Assembly: GCF_040954835.1 (NCBI RefSeq)
Contig: NC_090706.1
Span: 38,139,148 to 38,203,147 of the forward strand
Direction of reading: 5' to 3'
From: Lepisosteus oculatus
Lineage: Eukaryota > Chordata > Actinopteri > Semionotiformes > Lepisosteidae
Length of the DNA stretch: 64,000 nucleotides
In this document: positions 1 through 10,600 of the stretch, in pieces
Layout: the number at the start of each line of letters is the position of its first letter
Numbering within the stretch: the first letter of the stretch is position 1
Made by a program: the position numbers and the translations under genes
The notes under the pieces: model-generated
What the model saw: only the letters and a program-made list of their open reading frames with translations
Database searches by the model: none
Told to the model about the DNA's origin: nothing

Positions 1-1279
1 AAAAGATATATTAGTTATCTCCTAAACGCAGTTGTGTGTTATGAGGTGAAATGTGGATTGGGAAGACTCATCCGAACATCCGAAGTCCATGTGATCTGAC
101 CTTGAAGTACATGTATTGTCTGAGCCTGTGTATGTAAATGAACAAATGGAACAAAGGAAAGGGTTAAGTGCATTGTGGGTCATGGTTATGAGTTGTTTCT
201 GGTGTTTATAACATGCATTGTTAAGCTTCATTACTTTATTGTAAACAAAGATAAAAGCTTTGGCTACTTAAAATTCATTGTATGATTTGAGCTTATCTTC
301 CTGTTTTATAATAGAGTGATAAAAGATATTTACCTTTTACCTGCTAGAAATGGGAGAATATTATCTCAGCTACACCATGTGACTTGTCACTGAGAAATTG
401 GAAGGGATTTCTTTTTCTTTGATCATTTGCATGCTGGAGCTAGCCTATTGAAGAGAAATACAAATGAGCAGGCAACAGTGCCTTTTTTTCTGCTTGTGTC
501 TCACATAGAAAAAACTGAAAGATTCCCTAGAGTCTCATCTGACCAAGAAGGAGGATTTCCTAAACAAGATAAGGCGCAATGGAGAGAAAATGGACATTGT
601 GAAGGTGAATATCTTGGCTTCTGCTTGGGTATTGAGTTGGGAGCAGAATCCGAGTGCAGACTGCAAATGAGCAAATAGATTAATTCCACAGCTCCACTTG
701 TTTCTCTTCTTGGATATTGTTTGATTCCATTAAATCACCTCTTACTGCTTTTCCCGTTGCTCAGTGCATTTAGGAAGATGTCAGGTTAATAGAGTTACAC
801 GGTCATCATCAACACTAGTCTATGAGGTTGCATGACCTTCGGCGATTGGCTCCACCTCAGCCCTCGAATACCCTATTCTTTGTTTTATTTGGACACATTT
901 AACGCCTCCCTGGCCTTAATCTGTGGGTAACAAAAGCAAACTGTTAGGAAATGACGGATGACCCACTAGTGTGACTTAGCAAGGGATACTTGCATGGTTT
1001 TCATCCAGGCTTTAAGTTGGACCAATTACCTGTGAATTCAACAAGGTTTAACACTCTTGGTGTTTTATAAATACCAGCCAACTGTGGCTGTTTGGTCCTT
1101 GATTACCTTGCAACTACCCATAAGCATCTGTCGAGATGGGATGGAGCTACAGCAGAGCCTTGCCTCTGTTGCATGGAGCCCATGTTGGATGTGCCTCCTT
1201 TAGATTTTAAAATATCTTGGCCTTAGAAATCGTGGAGCAGATACATCCTGCCCAGCTGATCTGACTGTCCTGCCCACAG
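1..1279. other. Upstream stretch, no gene resolved
   Basis: AT-rich sequence left of the first recognisable exon of the TRIM gene. It is probably an intron of that gene, because the exon at 1280 opens in the middle of a coiled coil and needs upstream exons. I looked for RING or B-box cysteine/histidine spacing and for the short coiled-coil exon usual in this family and found neither. The open frame at 427-678 has no recognisable domain and is taken as chance. Confidence 0.5.
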
Positions 1280-1513
1280 AGAGCAGGAACTAAGCTGCAG
1301 GACAGGGTGAAGGAGGAGTTCCAGGCCTTGCACCAGGTCCTGCTCAGTGAGGAGATGGCCATGCTGGAACAGCTGAGGGTGGAGGAGGAGAAGATGCTGG
1401 GGGAGCTGGGCAGACACCTGGAGGAGCTGAAAGGGGCCGTGAGGAAGCTGGAGGAGAGCATCACAGCGTTGCAGCAGAACATTGATTCCATGGAGAACAG
1501 TGGGCTGGAGGAG
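1280..1513 (+). CDS. TRIM gene coiled-coil exon
   Basis: The exon is preceded by a polypyrimidine/CCCACAG acceptor and ends GAGGAG before gtgacc. It encodes 78 residues in phase 0, from [14 protein letters not shown] through a run of Glu/Leu-rich heptads to ENSGLEE. The [15 protein letters not shown] start is the usual beginning of this TRIM coiled-coil exon. The frame stays open only about 45 nt past the donor. The donor is not a strong consensus, so the 3' boundary is a little uncertain, but phase 0 matches the next exon. Confidence 0.75.
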
Positions 1514-4500
1514 GTGACCTTTCAGTTCTGTTTCGATTCCGTTTCGATGCCGTTTTAATTTCACATCGCAGAGATTCATGCCCTTGGTTTCAAACTCCCT
1601 CTTGATGGTAAAAACCACATGAGTGTTGGAATCGCCAACTGGAGGATCACCAACTCAGATGTGTTCTGCCACATTGTAATCGTGCTGTAAATTAAATGAT
1701 GACTCCAGCTATTTAACTGAGCGCTCCGGTGGAACACAAGCCAGGAGACACCAGGTCCTCTGGGAACTGATTCCAAGTCTCCTATTGGAATTTTGTTTCT
1801 GGGGTCAAAGGGCACTGGAGAGGGGAATGTCACGCTCCTCTGTACAGAAAATGAGACCTCTTGAAAACATGGTTAAATAGACTTGCTGGAAAAAGCTGTG
1901 TTAACTACGGAAACAAAAAATGACAGGAATGCTGTTTAAATGACGACAGCATGACGTGCGCTATGACCCACAGCACAGTGTCTTTTCCACCCCCCTGCTT
2001 GTTCTTTATCACGATTTCCTTGCTTGTTCCACCTTTCACGTTTGCACCCAAGTTCTTTTCTTTTCTGGCTTTTCATCCTGTTTTTTTCCCCTGATTCCTT
2101 TCTCTTTGTGCTGATTGATGGGTTATTTCATTTAAAAAAAAAATACCTTTACCCCTGTGGGTTTCTGTCATTCCATCAGATTGCTTTTACTGATGGTTCT
2201 GTGGCTTCCTGCTGACAAGTGTCTGCAGTGATGTCTTGCTCACCTGCGATTGCAGCCAAGGAAATTGTTCATTTAATTGCAGTATGCAATATGGCATTAG
2301 ATGATCTTTTGCAAATTAATAGCATAGCATGTGGCTAATGGAGAGAGTGGGAGATGATAATCCTGATTAATATGGTTATAAGGGCACAACAGTAGCATGA
2401 TGGTCATCGGTGTCTTATTGCACCATCACATGCTGCTGTGATCTTTGCGACTCTGAAGAAAGCTCTCACTGAGTTATCACCCTGACAGTTTTAATACAAT
2501 TTTAATTGTGACTGCACTTTTGATTTTGTTAGGAGGGTACGAATTTGGTGGTTAAAAAAATAAGGCTTTTGCCCGTGAGCGCGGTGTGAAAAGGAATGTA
2601 AAAAGAATGCAGCATGTTGTCAAGAAAAACAACCTGCGCTCCCCTGCTGATCATGTGACAAGTGTTCCTTTAGCATGGCAAAAAGAACATGTATCCAAAA
2701 TGTGTTTCAAGGTTTTGTTCACCATTCTTCTTTCTTTTCAGATTCCAGAAGGTGACCCAGGGTATGTATTCATTGTTCTGTGGTTTCCAATAATCTGGTC
2801 ATGTGTCTAAGGGCTCTGTGAGGAGAAGGTGCTTTTCAAGTAACTTCTAAATAGTGGAAAAGGTGAAGGAGGATCAGACATTAAATTTACAAGAGGGACC
2901 CTCTTCTAAAAGGATTTAGTGATTTTCTTTTTAGTTCAGATATAAAAGGGTTATTTTATCACAGTAAACAGACGGGAGTTTTTGGCTGTTCAGAGTAGAA
3001 GTGAAAATGAATTTGCTGCATGACCAAAATTGCTTTTGAATAACATGGTTCTGCCTTGGGGAAGATTTATAATCCTTAGATTGAGAGACTATAGTTTCTA
3101 AGGCTATCCCTGTCTTTGTTAAATAAGCACGGATGGCTTTATGGGTTTTTTTTTAAGTAAGCATATGTAGGCCATCAAAAATCTCATAACCAATGGATTC
3201 AAGGCCAAAAGGTTCAACATTTTACAGGCCTTCTGTGTTGAGACCTGTGATGCTTTCATTGTCTTTTCAGTAAAAGGAGCAAGTTAAACTAGTCTTGAAA
3301 TCCTTAATAAATTATTATCCATTACGTAAATTTTATAAATCTGTTAATCCAGTTAGCACATTCCAGTGAAAAATAAATTCAGTATCTTGTGTTTATATTT
3401 AATTTTGTAGTTTTGGGTATTTCAGCAGTAAATAATTCTGATAATCCCTGGCATTGTGTAACTTTCAAGTCCTTGACTAAAATGTGTTTTTTTTAATCAG
3501 AAGGGAGGATTTCTTTTAAGATTAGCAGAGTCTGGGTAATTGAGAAAATCTTATGTAGCTCTGGTTAGCTCTAATTTTGTCTACTGGTTGTATAACGACA
3601 CAGGAACACAAACCCAAATCTGTCACTGAGGCTAGATGGAACTAAATCCTCCCATTTTATTATAACACTTTTTTGTATTTTCTTTGTCATATCCTGATAT
3701 AAACTGCACACAGATTCTGTTCTCCACAGCAGTTCTGATTTAAATATACGCGTTGTCAATGTAAATGGGTCGTTTTAAAAAAAAAACATTACTTTAATGA
3801 ATTAATGAAACAAGTAATTGACATTTTTCCAGATTTTTTAAAAAAATTAAATCTTTGAATTGTGTCAGAATAAACATATGGGTCATAAACAGTGACATGT
3901 GAATAAAACGTACTATGCACCAGAAGTTGTGTCTTATGATTCTAACATCACTGTTTAAGTCGGGGCTCTGTCATTGATTGAATGGGGTTTCCCAAACAGT
4001 ATGGTCTGGGTCTAGCGCCACCTGGCTGTAGTCAGCCGGAGGATTCCCTGCATGCTGGGACTTGCTGGACACCTGCACCAGGTGAGAGACACTTCACTCT
4101 TCAAACCTGCGCGAGTCCTGCTGTGATCCTTGGTGTCGCTCACAGCGCGAGAAAGCGCCGATGGCTCTGACGAGTGTGTTTTGAGGAAGGAAGTGTGCAA
4201 GGTCTTCATCTCCCCGGTGCAGGAGTAAGGGCTATAGCTGCAAGCCTGGCTGATCTGTCTGTAGTATTTTCCCAAAACTGACGGGAAAAGGGAGACCTAA
4301 ATAAATGGGTGATTGGATATTTAAATAAAAAAAACAGATCTGCATTTAAAAAGGAGATGTGTGAAGGTCTGCAACATAGCTGACATAGCCAGTCTTTCAA
4401 CATTGCAGTTACATCTTTTCTTTTTTTTTTAGCCCAGCACTGCAACTGAACAACGAACCGGAGATCGATGTCGAGCGTGAAAATGGCAAATACCTGGGTC

Positions 4501-5394
4501 CGTTACAGTACATGATCTGGAGGAAGATGTATAAGCTTCTAAAACCAGGTAATATCAAGATGCTTGATTTCCAAGGTGGAGGTTGCCCTCTCTGCCTTGA
4601 AGTGAATACAATTCCAGTATCACGAGGGTATTTAACATCACCTTTTTATCAACAGAACTGGAGTCTGTTGCATTTATTACAAAATCTGTCTAGCTCCTCC
4701 ATTGATTAGATACATTTTAGTACAGTCTTGAAGGATTGCATGCCCCAGTGCCAGCTGGAGGAAACGGCAGTGATCGCACGAATGAAAGGGGCGGACCATT
4801 GTAACCGTCCGCGGTGTGTTTCACAGTGCAAATGCCGTTCTGTCTTCAGGGCTGGCTCAGCTGACCTTTGACCCGGAGACTGCCCACCCTAACCTGCTTC
4901 TGTCCCGGGACCGAACGGCGGTGGTGGAGTGCGACGAGGTGCAGCTGTCCGAGCCCAGCCCCAGGCGCTTCAGCCAGTGCGTCAACCTGCTGGCGGCTCA
5001 GGGCTTCGACTCCGGGAGGCACTACTGGGAGGTGGGGGTGAGGGGCAAGACCAAGTGGGACCTGGGGGTGGCGCTGGAGTCCGTGGACCGCAAGGCGCGG
5101 GTCAAGCTGTGCCCCGAGAACGGCTACTGGACGCTCCGCCTGCGCCGCGGGCACGAGTACTCCGCGGGCACTCAGCCGGGGACCCCGCTGCGGCTCACCG
5201 GCGCCCCCTGCAGGATCGGCGTCTTGCTGGACTGCGAAGAGAGAAGGGTGTCGTTCTACGGCGCCGACGACATGGTGCTCCTCTACTCCTTCGTGCGCGG
5301 GCCCCCGGGGAAGGTCTATCCCTTCTTCAGCACCTGCTTCAGCGACCGAGGCCAGAACGCGGCCCCCATGCGGCTCCTCAGTCTGGATCTGTAG
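1280..5394 (+). CDS. TRIM-family protein, 3' part (coiled coil + PRY-SPRY), 5'-partial gene
   Basis: Four exons join in frame: 1280-1513 (234 nt), 2742-2761 (20 nt), 4433-4548 (116 nt) and 4850-5394 (545 nt with stop), giving about 304 residues. Order is coiled coil, short linker, the family-typical GPLQYMIW segment, then PRY-SPRY (B30.2). TRIM proteins are usually RING E3 ubiquitin ligases in which the coiled coil makes dimers and the SPRY domain binds the target; many act in innate immunity or protein turnover. RING and B-box exons are not visible and should lie left of the window. Phases match at each junction (0, 2, 1) and the frame is open throughout, so this part looks intact. The exon pattern (about 231, 23, 116, about 540 nt) is the usual one for this subfamily. 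The exact member is not settled; the SPRY recalls TRIM62/TRIM39-type or fish zinc-binding A33-like proteins. Confidence 0.8.
2742..2761 (+). CDS. TRIM gene micro-exon
   Basis: A 20-nt exon between a strong tttcttttcag acceptor and a ggGTATGT donor, reading IPEGDP plus two bases of the next codon. TRIM genes of this class carry a tiny exon (usually 23 nt) at just this place. Its phases (0 in, 2 out) bridge the neighbouring exons exactly, which is the main support. Confidence 0.6.
4433..4548 (+). CDS. TRIM gene linker exon leading into PRY
   Basis: A long T-tract and TAG acceptor precede 116 nt reading [14 protein letters not shown], then [20 protein letters not shown], ending CCAG before gtaata. 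The GPLQY(x)(I/V)W segment just before PRY is a hallmark of C-IV TRIM proteins. The exon enters with one base of a split codon and leaves in phase 1, matching both sides. Confidence 0.8.
4850..5394 (+). CDS. TRIM gene terminal exon, PRY-SPRY (B30.2) domain
   Basis: The acceptor tgtcttcag at 4841-4849 opens a GC-rich exon that runs to a TAG stop at 5392-5394. It holds PRY ([15 protein letters not shown]) and SPRY with the expected landmarks HYWEV, WDLGVA, YWTL, a GVLLDCE version of the usual LDYE motif, VSFYGADDM and KVYPFFS. The domain is full length (about 180 residues) with no stop or frameshift, so target binding is likely kept. The strong rise in GC against the flanks is usual for SPRY exons. 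Confidence 0.88.
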
Positions 5395-7341
5395 TCTCGC
5401 CCGCCGGATGCATCCTCCGGTACTGTTGATATTTCTGCACACATGGCTGGGCTGGGATTACTAGTTACACGCCTAAAAGAAATCCCACAATTGCTACCTT
5501 TTTGGAAAATGTTTCAAGTGCACATCCGTTGCCATCCCTGATTAAAACTCGATTTAAGCAGGATTTGACCACAGCCACAGCCTGCATTGAATGTGGTGTC
5601 AAATACTGCACTCGAGAAAGCAGGCGTTGCGTGTTTCTCATATTCAGACTTTGTTCCCTTTGCACTGTCGACATCAGGATATGTTTTCATCTTGGGTACA
5701 CGCTCCTTGGCACTCCTGAAACTCTAGTTATGTCTGTGTGACTTATAGTGCTCAAGCAGTTGAAGCAAGGATCTGAGGCAGTGTTGTATCACCAACTATC
5801 CACAGAGAGTCTGGATGGCTTTGATACTGCCCATCTTTATAAAAAATGTGACATTGCACAACGTAATGTTACTTTTGTCAGTGTACAGGGAACTACGTGT
5901 TATATTTGAAATATAGATTTAATCGGTATTTTTCCACAACTTTAAGTGTTTAGTCTTCCTGGAATAAATGCATGACTTGACATTTTATAGCTATGAGAAT
6001 GATAATACAGTTTTTTGATGACACTTTAGATTAGGGGTTGCATATGTCATTTATAAAGTTTTAATACAGTGAAAAATGTGATGGTAGCCAGCCTCTGCTA
6101 TGGTTTAGTTGAATGTAACAAATCTATAATCCTGACCGCTACATGAACCATACCCCTGGCACTGATAATTGAGTTAGGACAAGGCCATAAATAATCTGTT
6201 ACTATCATGTTAGTAGATCATTTATAGATGATTTATAGATGGTTATAAAGAATTCCAAAATTTAAGTGTTTTATTAGCATGGAGATCTATGTGTATTACA
6301 CATTCTGTGTGCACTGGAAGCTGAGTATTTCAGTGCTGTTAAAAATGAAGTAAAAAATATAAGCTGCTTCATTTCTGTGATCTTTTTCATAGTCACTTAG
6401 AAATGGGTATTATTTTTTAGCATCTGTACCTGGTTTTGTAAGGATTGTAAGGATTTGGGGTTATTTCTTCCTCCCCACTGAATATAAGTTTTATAATGCT
6501 GATATAATTGTGACATTCTCTCTTCCATGTCTTGTCACCTTTCAGTTTGTCCTCAATGTTTTGAACTGTATTCCACACCAATTTGTTCAATGCAACGTGG
6601 ACAACAGACGCTGTAGTCTTGGCAGAGTCCTGTTTAGCCTTTTTGGGATATACACAGAATTCTACAAATGTTCATTTTCTCTTAAGGCATATTTTGTGCT
6701 GCATGCTGTTACATTGCTGATGTCTTCTGAGTTTCCTCAGTGTTTTTTCAGTTATCAATCAGTATTGCTTATTAAAGAAATAAAGCTTGAATCCCTGATC
6801 ATTTCTAATTCTGATTCTGTTATTTCCATAAATATATTGGGGAAATTGAGTAAGAATTTAATAATCATAAAAAGACTGCCTTATCTTTAAACAGGCAACA
6901 AACTGTCTAATATCTTTTACTTTGCATGTTAATATACCTGCGGAATGGATTTAATTGGCTTGTGTGTGTATGTGTTCCTTTACCACTGCTTGTGATAATG
7001 TTAAAAATTATTAATCCAAAATTGATTCTGAAACTACAGGTGACAGAAGTAGGGGTTTACTTGGAATAGCTAGAAGAGAAAAGGATAACTGGATAGTTTC
7101 AAGTAAGACTGTAATGTCCTTTCAAAGTCACGACAATAAGCTGGACGCATATCAAGATGAACAGATCATGGACTGGCCAAGGAAGCTCTGCACCTGAAAC
7201 CTGAAAGAGAGGAACGAGGAGCAGGAAGACTCCCTCCGAGCTTGCAAGGGGCAGCAGGCCAGGTAAACATCTAAAGATGATGATCTCGTTTGACAAACTC
7301 TTGTCCTTTAAAAACTGAATGAGCCATTTAGTAAAAAAAAA
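5395..7341. other. 3' UTR and intergenic DNA between convergent genes
   Basis: This is AT-rich DNA between the ends of the plus-strand TRIM gene and the minus-strand coiled-coil gene. The first several hundred bases are probably the TRIM 3' UTR. The open frame at 6510-6890 is low-complexity and looks like chance. A short coiled-coil-like coding trace at 7198-7262 is listed as a finding. Confidence 0.5.
5963..5968 (+). promoter_or_regulatory. Possible poly(A) signal of the TRIM gene
   Basis: A canonical AATAAA lies 569 nt past the TAG stop. An ATTAAA at 5542-5547 is a closer alternative. Either could end the transcript; nothing in the sequence decides between them. Confidence 0.35.
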
Positions 7342-7347
7342 TTTATT
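7342..7347 (-). promoter_or_regulatory. Poly(A) signal of the coiled-coil gene
   Basis: AATAAA on the minus strand, about 195 nt past the TGA stop at 7541-7543 and followed by a T-rich stretch. It fits the end of the minus-strand gene and supports 7541-7639 as its last coding exon. Confidence 0.6.
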
Positions 7348-7540
7348 GTAAAGAAATCCTTAATATATTTACAAACCTCTTGTGCAATGTGTTCCCATAT
7401 GCCGGACAGAATCTGACAAGCGACCACAGCTTTTTTTTTTTTCCCTCCACAGTGACTTTTCATTGCGCTTGTCTTTCTGTGCTTCCTCGGTGGAGGTCCA
7501 TGGTCCGGGAGCATGGGGCTCCGGTGCAAGGACAGATTCC

Positions 7541-7639
7541 TCATCGCTCCTCAACAGGTAGAGCTTTAAGCCAGGCTTCACTTGTGATCTTAGTCACTTG
7601 GTCCCCATCTGTCACTGATGAAGCTTGAACCACCGAAAC
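7541..7639 (-). CDS. Coiled-coil gene terminal exon
   Basis: 99 nt from a ttgttcctcttag acceptor to a TGA at 7541-7543, coding 32 residues that begin VSVVQASSVTDGD and end LPVEER. Entry phase 0 fits the preceding repeat exon. A poly(A) signal follows at 7342-7347. It is short and not recognisable by similarity, so it is the least certain exon of the model. Confidence 0.55.
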   Translation of the reverse strand, partial: VSVVQASSVTDGDQVTKITSEAWLKALPVEER

Positions 7640-10600
7640 CTAAGAGGAACAAAGGCGTGGTTAGTCAAGCTGAAAGTTCATTAGGGAACCCAGGGTTACT
7701 TTGCACTGGTGATTTATTCGAACAAATAGCCTCCGAGAGCAGCGAGAAGAAAATGGCTAAAAGCTTCCTACGTCAGGTTTTCACCTGGAGCTTCTGCTTC
7801 TGAAAGCAGAAAATTCCAAGCTTAATTGACTATGTTGTTTGCTGGGGGGGAAAAAAATTAAAATTACTTTCCATGAAAGCACGTTTAAAATGTATACCCT
7901 GTAATTTGGTGTTAATGCAAACATGCTTTCTAAACAGTGCACCTGTTATGCTAAATGGAAATGCTTCCATTTTCCCTTGCTCGGGGTAAGTTTTCCCAGG
8001 TAACCTCTACTCCCTTGTCCTGACTTGCTAGTCCATCACATCTAGTGTATGGTGGACATTCCTTACCTGAGCTTTAATCTCTTTCCGATCAGCTGCTCCC
8101 TGTGCTTCTTGGTAATATGGATGCTTCTGTTCTCCTTTGTCTGTCTCCCCTCTCTGTAAGACTGGAGTGATGAGCTCAATCGTTTTACCCGGCAGCCTGA
8201 CTGCTGGCTGCTCCCACTCCTCCTCCAGGTTTTGAGGCCCTCTCTGGGCTTTGCCTCGCTCACCTCTGGTGCCCCAGATCTTGCCAGCAGCCAGAGTTTG
8301 CCTTTGTGCCTCCTGACAGTTGCACTGGGCCTCCGGCACTCGTATCTCGGTGACCAGCTGCCCCGCCCGGCTCCTCTCCTTCTTCAGCTCCTCCTGCAGC
8401 TCCAGGATGAAGGTTCTGTAACTGTCTATGATCTTCTCATGGGTCACCTCCTCCTTGGCCAACTGCTGACGCTCCTGATCGAGGGCTTCATTCAGATTGG
8501 ATTGGAGAGCCCTCTCCTTCCCCAGATCCTGGGAGACTTCAAAGAGCTGCCCTGTGATTTGCTGCAGATCTGCATTGGGGTCATTATTCCATTTTGCGTG
8601 CTTCTTGTTTTGCAGTTGACAATCGCCATGTACTGACTGGCGCTCCTACACAGAGAAGAGCAACACTAGTTAACCTCTCTAAAATCAGTCTCAGTTGTGG
8701 TGGTGTAATCTCAGATGGATTTTGCATCAGTGTTAATCTAGAAATCTTACAATGTTTTTTTTAAAATGCCCCAGCTGCAAAGATTCATATTCAATGCAAT
8801 TGCTGTATTCTAAGAGTGGTACTCTGCAGGCACTGCCTGTCTCATAGCTTGAGGTCAAAGCTGACATGCACAAAGCTGACTTATCAGTCTTAGTTATATA
8901 CGTCTACTGATCAGAAAAACATAACACCTGAGAAGACTTCCATAAACCTAAATGTGAGAAAAGCATGCGTTCTAGGTAAGGCTCAAAAAGCCTGTTGGTG
9001 AAAATTAGAATAGTGAGTGAATGAATTCAGTGTCTTCTCACAGTCTCATTTCTTCTGGTTAAAACCAACCTGACACAATACCTAAAGGAGCTGCTTGGTG
9101 GTATGTCACTGTGTCCATTCCTTACCTGCATTTGAAACCTCGTTGCTTTCCCTTGTCCCGTTTCCTTTAGTCCCCCATGATATGGTTGCCTCTGGTCTGC
9201 CTGAGCCATCTCAGCCCTTTTAGTGTCTGTGCTTTGTAAGGCTGGGGAGTTGTGCTGAGGTAACCGGCCCTGCAGTCTTGCTTCCAGCTGCCATTGTTCC
9301 AGCACTTGAGCCATGTGCTGGACTTCCGCTCTCATTTTCTCCAGGCTGAGCTGGATCCCGTTAGTGGACTCATTGTCTTTCCAAGCCTCCTGCCTGCTGG
9401 CCTGGGCGGCCGACTCCTGCTGCTGCTCCGTGAGGCCCCCCCTCCTCTGCAGCTGCTCCTGCTGGACGACCAGCTGCCCCACCCGGCTCCTCTCCTTCTT
9501 CAGCTCCTCCTGCAGCTCCAGGATGTAGGCTTTGTAACTGCTGACAATCCTCTCCTGGGCTGGTCCTATCTCGTCTCTGACCTCCTGTGTGAACCGATCG
9601 AACTGCTGGCACTTCCGCCGGAGGGCCTCGCTCAGTTTCACCGTCAGAGACCTCTCTTCCTCCAGGTGCTGGGAGACTTCAGAGAGCCGTCCCTGAATTT
9701 GCCCCAGTTCTGTGGAACAGCCACAGCCGCATTCCAGAAGCCTGCTGGTTTGCTCCAGAACCCCACTGTGTGTTGTCTGCTGCACCTACGTGGCGAACAG
9801 TAAGTTATAAGCAAGTTAGTTACTTTTTCCAAGTCGGTCTCAGCTGTGGTAGCAAAGTGCAGCTTCAAAGTTGATCTAAAACCATTGGATTTCTTATTCA
9901 ATGCAATGATGTCATCATACTGTAGCTGTGGCAATCTGAGAAGCCATAAATACACTGGTGGCATGTTGTGCTTTGCTTGCTTGTTTTATTTGATATGGGC
10001 AAAAAACCCCCATTGCTGGAAAATACTTCTTTCTCTGTTGCAGTTGTAAACTAATAGTAAAAAAGTATCATTTAAAAAAAGACTTCCTCTAGATAGACAT
10101 GACGAATGTTTATTTTGGGCAATGTTTAGCAGCTCATCTGCGAAGTAAGTATAATTCGATGAATTTAACAGCTCTTAACCTTGAGACCCTCCCTGCCCCC
10201 AGCCAGCATGAAACCCTTACAGAAGCTCTTTTGCCGCTTGGTGATCGCAGTGACCTTACCTGAGCTGGGATCGTGTTCACTTTGCTTTCTCTTGCTCCCA
10301 GCAGCTCTTGCTGTTGTGGTCGCCTCTGGTCTCCCTGGGCGGTCTTGGCACTTTGTTCGGGACTTTCGCCCAGCCGCTTGACTCCCAAGATCCCTTCAGA
10401 GGGCTGCTCCTCTCCCTGGGCCTCCGGCGCTCGTATCTCGGTGACGCCTCCTTTCCTTTCCAGCTGCTCCAGCTGGAGGACCAGCTGCCCCACCCGGCTC
10501 CTCTCCTTCTTCAGCTCCTCCTGCAGCTCCAGGATGTAGGCCCTGTAACTGTCCACGATCTTCTCATGGGCCGGCTCCAGCTCCTCCTTGACCTCCCGCA

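Noticed and set aside
4846..5442. 198-codon minus-strand frame
   Set aside because: Shadow of the GC-rich SPRY exon; Arg/Ala/Gly-rich composition typical of antisense frames.
6510..6890. 126-codon frame between the TRIM and coiled-coil genes
   Set aside because: AT-rich, Phe/Leu/Ile-heavy chance frame in intergenic DNA.
9294..9803. 169-codon plus-strand frame over the coiled-coil exon
   Set aside because: Leucine-rich antisense shadow of the Glu/Gln-rich repeat exon, repeated the same way at 10308-10805 and 8232-8636.
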